Below are positions 5,546 through 10,237 of a stretch of 10,237 nucleotides of DNA, in pieces; the stretch's first letter is position 1, and the number at the start of each line of letters is the position of its first letter. The position numbers were made by a program, and so were the translations under genes. The stretch is taken from assembly GCA_934553285.1 (NCBI GenBank), contig CAKTFD010000077.1, positions 1-10,237 on the forward strand, given 5' to 3'. The notes under the pieces are model-generated. The model was not told the DNA's origin, did no database searches, and saw only the letters and a program-made list of their open reading frames with translations. Origin of the DNA: an uncultured Faecalibacterium sp. (GTDB lineage Bacteria > Bacillota > Clostridia > Oscillospirales > Ruminococcaceae).

Positions 5546-6874
5546 TCACAGCGTATCGCTGCGCAGAAAACGCACCAGCATGGGCAGCTCGTACGCCAGC
5601 ATCAGAAACCAGCCTACGGCATAGCTGTAGGGCAGGGCTTCAATGTCCATTCGCAGCACCAGCACGAACAGCGCGGCAGCGGCCACGCGGCCGGCCATGT
5701 TCAGGATGCTGCTGTTCAGGGTGACTTTCAAATCGCCCACGCCACGGAAGAAGCCCTGGATGCCGTTGGTGGCGGCGGGCATCAGGTAGAACAGCGAGAT
5801 GGTGCGCAAAAACCGCACACCCAGCGATACCACTGCAGGATCGGCGGCAAACAGCCGGATGATCGGCTCGGCAAACAGCAGACAGACGGCAGTAAGCAGC
5901 AGCGCATAGGCAAACTCGATGCGCATTCCGCAGTGGTAGCCTGCCTTTACGCGGTCGGACTTACCGGCGCCCCGGTTCTGCGCCATCAGGGTGGTCATGG
6001 CGTGGCCGATGTTCTGCTGCGGGGTGTAGGCAAAGTCGTCGATACGGGAGGCGGCGGTAAAGGCCGCCATGGCGTTGACGCCCATGGTGTTTACGATGGC
6101 CTGCACCGCGATCTTGCCCAGCTGTACGGTGGCCTGCTGCATGGCGCTGGCCCAGCCGTAGCTCACCGTTTTGCGCAGCAGCTTGCCGTCAAAGCAGAAC
6201 CAACGCCTGCCCAGCTGCAGCACCGGCACCCTGCAGCGGATGTATACCACGCACAGCAGGCAGCAGATGGCCTCACTGAGCACGGTAGACAGGGCGCAGC
6301 CCTCGCTGCCCCAGCCCAGCGCCTGCACAAAAAACAGGTCGCCGCCGATGTTCAGCACCGCACTGACCATCAGAAAGTAGAGTGCGCTCTTGCTGTCGCC
6401 CAGTGCGCGCATGGTGGCGGCCAGAAAATTGTAGAAGAAGGTGAAGATCAGCCCGGCGAACACGATGCGCAGGTAGCTCACGGCAATGGGCAGGATGGCG
6501 GCGGGTACCTGCAGCAGCCGCAGCAGCGGGTCGGCCAGCAGCACACACAGGGCGGAAAAGCTCAGGGAGAACACGGTGCCTGCGATGGCAGTGGTGGATA
6601 CCTGCCGCTCCACCAGCTCGGTATCCCCGGCACCAAAGGCGGTGCTGACCAGGATGCCGGCACCCAGGCACATCCCGTTGATGAACAGGATGGCAAGGGT
6701 CATCAACGGATTGGAGGTGCCTACAGCGGCCAGTGCATCCTCGCCCACAAATTTGCCCACGATGATGCTGTCGGCGGCATTGTAGGTGAGCTGGAACAGG
6801 TTGCCCAGCACCAGCGGGATGGTAAATTTTATCAGAAGCGGCGTGATAGCGCCGCGGGTCATGTCTTGCGTCAT
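5546..6874 (-). CDS. MATE-family multidrug/toxin efflux transporter
   Basis: MATE proteins are inner-membrane antiporters that expel drugs, toxins or metabolites using a sodium or proton gradient; the substrate here is unknown. The 442-residue protein has about twelve hydrophobic segments in two related halves. Family signs in the first half are ITPLLIKFTIPLVLGNLFQL (10-29), YNAADSIIVGKFVG (31-44), ALAAVGTSNP (47-56) and FLAATMRALGDSKSALYFLM (150-169). In the second half they are MGVNAMAAFTAASRIDDFAY and NGIQGFFRGVGDLKVTLNSS (370-389). No frameshift or truncation is seen. The ATG at 6874 has no good ribosome binding site, and an in-frame stop lies seven codons upstream, so no earlier start is possible. 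It begins 37 bases after the stop of the cysteine-synthase-like gene on the same strand with no terminator between. The two are probably co-transcribed, and MATE translation may depend on coupling. Confidence 0.93.
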   Translation of the reverse strand: MTQDMTRGAITPLLIKFTIPLVLGNLFQLTYNAADSIIVGKFVGEDALAAVGTSNPLMTLAILFINGMCLGAGILVSTAFGAGDTELVERQVSTTAIAGTVFSLSFSALCVLLADPLLRLLQVPAAILPIAVSYLRIVFAGLIFTFFYNFLAATMRALGDSKSALYFLMVSAVLNIGGDLFFVQALGWGSEGCALSTVLSEAICCLLCVVYIRCRVPVLQLGRRWFCFDGKLLRKTVSYGWASAMQQATVQLGKIAVQAIVNTMGVNAMAAFTAASRIDDFAYTPQQNIGHAMTTLMAQNRGAGKSDRVKAGYHCGMRIEFAYALLLTAVCLLFAEPIIRLFAADPAVVSLGVRFLRTISLFYLMPAATNGIQGFFRGVGDLKVTLNSSILNMAGRVAAAALFVLVLRMDIEALPYSYAVGWFLMLAYELPMLVRFLRSDTL

Positions 6875-6911
6875 GAGAGAAACACGCTTTCTTTATAAAA
6901 TGAAAAATAGT

Positions 6912-7823
6912 TTAAACGATGCTGGCGCGGCCGCTGAAAATAGCCAGGGCAGCGCGGCTGTTGCAGTTGGCCAGCAGCTGTGCGGCGGCGTGCAGGGCGG
7001 CACCGGCGCTGACCGAGGCCGGGATGGCATCGGTGCGCAGCACCTGCTGGGCAGCACGCTGGGCATCCCGGCTGGCCACGGCGGAAACATTATCCACCAC
7101 ATAGCTGTTGTAGTTTTCCGGCACGATGCCGTAGCCGATATCCGGGATGCCGTGGGGGCCGGTAAGCCCGCCGCCCAGCACCTGATTTTCGTACGGCTCC
7201 ACCGCCACGATGCGCACATCGTTGGTCCAGGCCTTGATGGTCTCGCCCACGCCGGTCACGGTGCCGGCACTGCCCACCCCGATGGTGATGGCATCCACCA
7301 GGCTCTGGTTCTGCCGGGCAATGCTCTGCACGATGGCGGGGCCGGTGACCCGGCGGTGATACTCCGGATTGTCATCGTTGGCCAGCCAGTTCATATAGTA
7401 CCAGCCGTTGGCGGCAGCGGTCTGTGCAGCCAGATTGCGCGCCCCGGCCAGACCGCTGCGGGCGGGGCTGTGCCGGATCTGCGCACCCAGGCGCAGCAGA
7501 TACTCCTGCCGCAGGGCCGGGGCATCCTCCGGCATCACCAGCACGATGGGGTGCCCGGCAGTCAGGCTGGCCAGGGTAAGGGCTGTGGCAAAGGGGCCGG
7601 AAGCCGCCTCGATGATGGGCTGCCCCGGGGAGAGCTGCTTTTTTTCAATGGCGAGGGCCAGCATCCCCTCTGCCAGGCCGTCCCGGGCGGTGCCGGTGGG
7701 GCCGTAAAAATCCAGATAGGCGTACAGCCGCCCTTTCAGCCCGCAGGCGGCGGCATACCCCCGCAGCTCCACGATGGGGCAGGCGGTGGTGAGCGTCTGG
7801 TAAAAATTAGAGTAGATCGGCAC
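6912..7823 (-). CDS. Cysteine synthase-like protein lacking the PLP lysine (probable pseudoenzyme)
   Basis: The 303-residue protein has the fold-type II PLP enzyme layout of O-acetylserine sulfhydrylase (CysK) and cystathionine beta-synthase, which make cysteine or cystathionine. The alignment is clear: YLDFYGPTGTARDGLA (36-51) stands where CysK has NPGSSVKDRIA, IEAASGPFATALTLAS (71-86) where it has VEPTSGNTGIGLA, and MPEDAPALRQEYLLRLGAQI matches MPETMS-type sequence. WLANDDNPEYHRRVTGPAI, VGSAGTVTGVG (183-193), VAVEP (206-210), GGLTGPHGIPDIGYG and VSAGAA (271-276) also match. The lysine that forms the Schiff base is replaced by R47, the TSGNTG substrate loop is ASGPFA, and SSG near the end is SAG. 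Only four lysines exist in the whole protein (30, 61, 62, 197). Normal catalysis is therefore doubtful; a binding or regulatory role is possible. The start is GTG, with AAAGGAG seven bases upstream. It leads a unit with the MATE gene. Confidence 0.85.
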   Translation of the reverse strand: MPIYSNFYQTLTTACPIVELRGYAAACGLKGRLYAYLDFYGPTGTARDGLAEGMLALAIEKKQLSPGQPIIEAASGPFATALTLASLTAGHPIVLVMPEDAPALRQEYLLRLGAQIRHSPARSGLAGARNLAAQTAAANGWYYMNWLANDDNPEYHRRVTGPAIVQSIARQNQSLVDAITIGVGSAGTVTGVGETIKAWTNDVRIVAVEPYENQVLGGGLTGPHGIPDIGYGIVPENYNSYVVDNVSAVASRDAQRAAQQVLRTDAIPASVSAGAALHAAAQLLANCNSRAALAIFSGRASIV

Positions 7824-7870
7824 GGAAGAACTCCTTTCAAAAGGGTACCCCGCTCAGGCGGCTTTTGGCA

Positions 7871-7938
7871 TCGTCCGGGAAAAGGCAGCGCCGGCCCGCT
7901 TGCGGCACAAACACACCCCCGGGTAGGCTGCCGGACGA
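7871..7938 (-). other. Structured leader of the cysteine-synthase-like gene
   Basis: In the predicted minus-strand leader (about 7970 to 7824), TCGTCCGG at 7931-7938 (minus reading) pairs perfectly with CCGGACGA at 7871-7878. The stem continues with CAGC/GCTG (7927-7930 with 7886-7889) across a one-sided five-base bulge. A CCG/CGG mini-hairpin lies inside. It matches no riboswitch or T-box that I know. It may be GC-rich chance pairing or a cis-acting RNA. Confidence 0.35.
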
Positions 7939-7956
7939 AGGGAGGCTGAGGGGACT

Positions 7957-8012
7957 GTTAGGATACAACACTATTATCCTAACGCAAACGCCCCGGATGC
8001 GTCAAGATGCGT
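7957..8012 (-). promoter_or_regulatory. Promoter of the cysteine-synthase-like/MATE unit with an overlapping operator
   Basis: Read on the minus strand, TTGACG (8005-8000) is followed after 18 bases by TAGGAT (7981-7976), a fair sigma-A promoter. A perfect 9-bp inverted repeat, GTTAGGATA-N9-TATCCTAAC (7957-7983), covers the -10 box and the expected start site, as a repressor operator would. A direct repeat GATGCGT (7996-8002 and 8006-8012), with copies ten bases apart, covers the -35 box. The promoter is inferred; the repeats are plain in the sequence. Confidence 0.6.
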
Positions 8013-8063
8013 TTTGGCAAAAACAGCAAATTTTGCGCGGATCTTCTGGAAAAAACTCCGAAA

Positions 8064-8097
8064 TGCCCTTGACAAGGGCAGGGGGTTCTGCTATACT
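8064..8097 (+). promoter_or_regulatory. Sigma-A promoter of ylxM-ffh with an inverted repeat on the -35 box
   Basis: TTGACA (8069-8074), then 17 bases, then TATACT (8092-8097) is a near-consensus promoter; transcription would start near 8104, leaving a leader of about 64 bases. The -35 box sits inside a perfect inverted repeat, TGCCCTT-GAC-AAGGGCA (8064-8080), which could be a regulator site. Confidence 0.85.
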
Positions 8098-8167
8098 TCA
8101 TCCGTAAAGCAAAAAAACTTTACAACACAGCAAACAGGAAAGGGCAGGACACCGGGGGTCAACAGCA

Positions 8168-8551
8168 ATGGCAAAAGATCTGGAAATGGGGTATCTGCTC
8201 GATTTTTATGGCGAAGTGCTTACGCAGAAGCAGCGCGAGATGCTGCGCCAGTATTATAACGATGACCTCTCGCTGAGCGAGATCGGCGAGAACTTCGGCA
8301 TCACCCGGCAGGGTGCGCGGGATGCCATCAAGCATGGCGAGACTACCCTGAAGGAACTGGAAGAAAAGGTCGGCTTTGCGGCCCGCTACCGGCGGGTGCA
8401 GCAGAAGCTGGAACAGCTGGAGCAGCTGGTCATCGACACCCGGTTCGAGTGCACCGGCCCGCGCGCAAACATCACCACCACGGAGTATGTGGAAATGCTG
8501 ACCCGGATGCTGGAGATCATCCGCTCGATGGATGAGGAGAACGAACGCTGA
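8168..8551 (+). CDS. ylxM: YlxM/p13-like DNA-binding protein, SRP-associated
   Basis: YlxM is a small helical protein with a sigma-70 region 4-like helix-turn-helix, encoded directly ahead of ffh in many Firmicutes; in Streptococcus it modulates the signal recognition particle GTPases. The 127-residue protein shows the family pattern MGYLLDFYGEVLTQKQREML (7-26), then YYNDDLSLSEIGENFGITRQ (29-48) and GARDAIKHGE (49-58), the helix-turn-helix part. A glutamate- and leucine-rich helical tail (59-127) follows, probably coiled. The ATG at 8168 is preceded by only a weak GGGGG at 8154-8158. The N-terminal length fits the family, and M7 is a possible but less likely start. It ends 26 bases before ffh and shares its promoter. 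Confidence 0.9.
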   Translation: MAKDLEMGYLLDFYGEVLTQKQREMLRQYYNDDLSLSEIGENFGITRQGARDAIKHGETTLKELEEKVGFAARYRRVQQKLEQLEQLVIDTRFECTGPRANITTTEYVEMLTRMLEIIRSMDEENER

Positions 8552-8577
8552 CAGAACTGTGAAAGGAGCACCGCACA

Positions 8578-9933
8578 ATGGCATTTGAATCTTTGACCGA
8601 CCGCCTTGCCGGTGTATTCAAAAAGCTGCGCGGCCACGGCAAACTGACCGAGGCAGATATCAAGGCCGCCATGCGCGAGGTGCGGATGGCCCTGCTGGAA
8701 GCCGATGTCAACTACAAGGTTGCCAAGGACTTCTGCGCAAAGGTGTCCGAGCGCGCGATGGGACAGGAGGTCATGGAGAGCCTGACCCCCGCCCAGCAGG
8801 TGGTCAAGATCGTCAACGAGGAGCTGGTGGCCCTGATGGGCGGCACCGAAGCTGCCCGCCTGAACATCAAGAACAAAGGCCAGACCGTCATCATGCTCTG
8901 CGGCCTGCAGGGCAACGGTAAAACCACCCACGCGGCCAAGCTGGCCAAGTTTTATAGCAAGCAGGGCCGCCGCCCCATGCTGGTGGCCTGCGATATCTAC
9001 CGCCCCGCCGCTATCGATCAGCTGCAGGTGGTGGGCAAGCAGGCGGGTGCACCGGTATTTACCCTGCCGGGCGCAAAGCCGCCGGAGATCGCCCGCAAGG
9101 CGCTGGCGCACGCCAAAGACTACGGCAACGATATCGTTATCCTGGATACGGCAGGCCGTCTGCAGATCGACGAAGTGCTGATGCAGGAGCTGGTGGATAT
9201 CAAGGCCGCTGTGCCGGTGGACGAGACCCTGCTGGTGGTGGATGCCATGGCAGGCCAGGATGCCGTCAATGTGGCCAAGACCTTCAACGAAACGGTGGGC
9301 GTGGATGGCATCATCCTGACCAAGACCGATGGTGATACCCGCGGCGGCGCAGCCCTCTCGGTGCTGGCCGTTACCGGCAAGCCCATCAAGTTCCAGGGCA
9401 CCGGCGAAAAGCTGGACGACCTGGATGTGTTCCACCCGGACCGCATGGCAAGCCGTATCCTGGGCATGGGCGATGTGCTCAGCCTGATCGAGCGCGCACA
9501 GGATGCCGCCGATGAAAAGGCCGCCGAGGAGACCGCCAAGCGGCTGATGGAAAACAAGTTCGATATGAACGACATGCTGGAGCAGTTTGCCCAGATCCGC
9601 AAGATGGGCGGCGCAGGCGCCATGCTGAGCATGCTGCCCGGCGCTTCCGGCATCGATCCCAGCCAGATCGACGAAAAAGCCTTTGACCGCATCGAGGCCA
9701 TGATCTATTCCATGACCAAAGAGGAGCGCGAAAAGCCTTCCATCATCAATCCCAAGCGCAAGCGCCGCATTGCCGCAGGCAGCGGCACCCGCGTGGAGGA
9801 TGTGAACAAGCTGCTCAAGCAGTACGAGATGATGCAGAAGATGATGAAGCAGTTCAAAAAAAGCCCCAAGGGCTTTGCCCGCCGCCTGGGCGGCATGATG
9901 GGCAACCCCAACGCGTTCCGCGGGCTGAAATAA
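8578..9933 (+). CDS. ffh: Signal recognition particle protein Ffh (SRP54)
   Basis: Ffh is the GTPase subunit of the signal recognition particle. It binds SRP RNA and the signal peptides of emerging membrane proteins, then docks with FtsY. The 451 residues are full length. The N domain (1-90) includes ALLEADVNYKVAKDF (38-52). The G domain follows: P-loop GLQGNGKTT (109-117), ACDIYRPAAIDQL (137-149), DTAGR (190-194), and the guanine-specificity motif TKTDGDTRGG (248-257). The M domain is methionine rich, with the RNA-binding KRKRRIAAGSGTRVEDVNKL (393-412) and the ending PNAFRGLK. The P-loop has asparagine at 113 where serine is commonest, a mild variation. AAAGGAG (8562-8568) lies nine bases before the ATG. 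It lies between ylxM and rpsP, the standard Firmicute order. Confidence 0.98.
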   Translation: MAFESLTDRLAGVFKKLRGHGKLTEADIKAAMREVRMALLEADVNYKVAKDFCAKVSERAMGQEVMESLTPAQQVVKIVNEELVALMGGTEAARLNIKNKGQTVIMLCGLQGNGKTTHAAKLAKFYSKQGRRPMLVACDIYRPAAIDQLQVVGKQAGAPVFTLPGAKPPEIARKALAHAKDYGNDIVILDTAGRLQIDEVLMQELVDIKAAVPVDETLLVVDAMAGQDAVNVAKTFNETVGVDGIILTKTDGDTRGGAALSVLAVTGKPIKFQGTGEKLDDLDVFHPDRMASRILGMGDVLSLIERAQDAADEKAAEETAKRLMENKFDMNDMLEQFAQIRKMGGAGAMLSMLPGASGIDPSQIDEKAFDRIEAMIYSMTKEEREKPSIINPKRKRRIAAGSGTRVEDVNKLLKQYEMMQKMMKQFKKSPKGFARRLGGMMGNPNAFRGLK

Positions 9934-10001
9934 CAACGGTATACAACCCAGCCGGGTTTGTAACATATATCAAAAACAACATTTTTTGGAGGATATCTAT
10001 T

Positions 10002-10237
10002 ATGGCAGTTAAGATTCGTCTGCGCCGCGTTGGCGCCAAGAAGGCTCCCTTCTACCGTGTGGTCGTGGCTGACAGCCGCTTCCCCCGCGATGGTCGCTTC
10101 ATCGAGGAGATCGGCACCTACGATCCCAACAAGGAGCCTTCCGAGATCAAGATCGACGCTGAGAAGGCAAAGCAGTGGATCGCTAACGGCGCTCAGCCCA
10201 CTGATACCGTTCGTGTCCTGCTGAAGAAGTCCAACGT
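10002..10237 (+). CDS. rpsP: 30S ribosomal protein S16, N-terminal part (runs off the right edge)
   Basis: S16 is a small-subunit protein that binds 16S rRNA and helps 30S assembly. The visible 78 codons begin MAVKIRLRRVGAKKAPFYRV and include VVADSRFPRDGRFIEEIGTY (21-40) and DPNKEPSEIKIDAEKAKQWI (41-60), the conserved S16 core. Only a few residues should be missing in a protein of about 80-90. GGAGG at 9988-9992 precedes the ATG by nine bases. It follows ffh by 68 bases. The gap has only a weak AACCC/GGGTT hairpin (9945-9958) with a short T run, so ffh and rpsP are probably co-transcribed, perhaps with partial attenuation. Confidence 0.96.
   Translation, partial: MAVKIRLRRVGAKKAPFYRVVVADSRFPRDGRFIEEIGTYDPNKEPSEIKIDAEKAKQWIANGAQPTDTVRVLLKKSN

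Noticed and set aside
5549..5561. CAGCG-TAT-CGCTG hairpin at the MATE 3' end as its terminator
   Set aside because: It lies inside the coding end, and the T run comes 11 or more bases later, after GC-rich sequence. The shared hairpin at 5469-5512 is the likelier end.
5480..6898. Long plus-strand open frame opposite the MATE gene
   Set aside because: Its composition (Gln, His, Gly, Ala runs) is typical of an antisense shadow, it has no ribosome binding site, and it starts inside the prs terminator.
7842..7862. GGGTACCC palindrome and CCGC-TCAG-GCGG hairpin near the cysteine-synthase-like start, considered as a T-box or leader terminator
   Set aside because: No T-box AGGGTGGNACCGCG sequence and no specifier structure; the stem is only four pairs, and no U run directly follows it on either strand in a useful place.
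6786..7949. Plus-strand open frame opposite the cysteine-synthase-like gene
   Set aside because: It spans the MATE/cysteine-synthase-like junction and the divergent regulatory region with no recognisable domain. The minus-strand frame has clear family motifs and a strong ribosome binding site.
8902..8928. Asparagine for serine in the Ffh P-loop (GLQGNGKTT)
   Set aside because: The glycines, lysine and threonines that bind GTP are all present. SRP GTPases vary at this position, so it is not evidence of altered function.
9945..9959. Hairpin AACCC/GGGTT after ffh as a full terminator
   Set aside because: Only five pairs and a three-T run. It may attenuate slightly, but ffh-rpsP read-through is more likely.
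8386..9966. Long minus-strand open frame opposite ylxM and ffh
   Set aside because: Antisense shadow of ffh, with no start signal and no domain.
1..10237. Mobile elements, CRISPR repeats, tRNA or rRNA genes, phage genes
   Set aside because: I looked on both strands and found no transposase or integrase motifs, no regularly spaced repeats, no cloverleaf sequence and no rRNA segments.

Overview
This window looks like a chromosomal core region of a moderately GC-rich Firmicute of the order Clostridiales/Eubacteriales. The best guess is an Oscillospiraceae gut anaerobe close to Faecalibacterium. The reasons are strong AGGAGG ribosome binding sites, sigma-A-type TTGACA/TATAAT promoters, a SAM-I riboswitch ahead of metK, the ylxM-ffh-rpsP gene order, and GC-rich coding DNA with AT-rich spacers. 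The genus is an inference from overall appearance, not from a search.

Layout, left to right. (1) The 3' part of rpsA (ribosomal protein S1) enters from the left edge and ends at a strong terminator (872-912). (2) A three-gene plus-strand unit follows: a GtrA-family membrane protein carrying an unusual IGGADGPTAIFV segment, a 44-residue one-helix membrane peptide (1628-1762), and deoC (deoxyribose-phosphate aldolase), closed by a terminator. (3) A sigma-A promoter drives a SAM-I riboswitch with a terminator expression platform, then metK, closed by a terminator. (4) An AT-rich leader of about 250 bp precedes prs, a long divergent ribose-phosphate pyrophosphokinase, closed by a terminator that also lies between the convergent prs and MATE genes. 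(5) On the minus strand, a cysteine-synthase-fold gene with a GTG start is followed by a MATE-family transporter. The cysteine-synthase-like protein has arginine where the PLP-binding lysine should be. (6) A 344-bp divergent regulatory region (7824-8167) holds promoters for both directions and several inverted repeats. (7) On the plus strand, ylxM, ffh and the 5' part of rpsP form the classic signal recognition particle and ribosomal protein cluster, running off the right edge.

Most genes are housekeeping: translation and protein targeting (rpsA, rpsP, ylxM, ffh), SAM synthesis (metK), and ribose phosphate and deoxynucleoside metabolism (prs, deoC). I see no mobile element, tRNA, rRNA, CRISPR array or phage gene. 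The less ordinary parts are the GtrA protein with an OadB-like motif, the cysteine synthase homologue that appears to be a pseudoenzyme and its MATE neighbour, the small membrane peptide, and three terminators (after deoC, metK and prs) that share sequence as well as shape. None of these amounts to clear proof of a new system. The cysteine-synthase-like/MATE pair and the GtrA chimera are the best leads.
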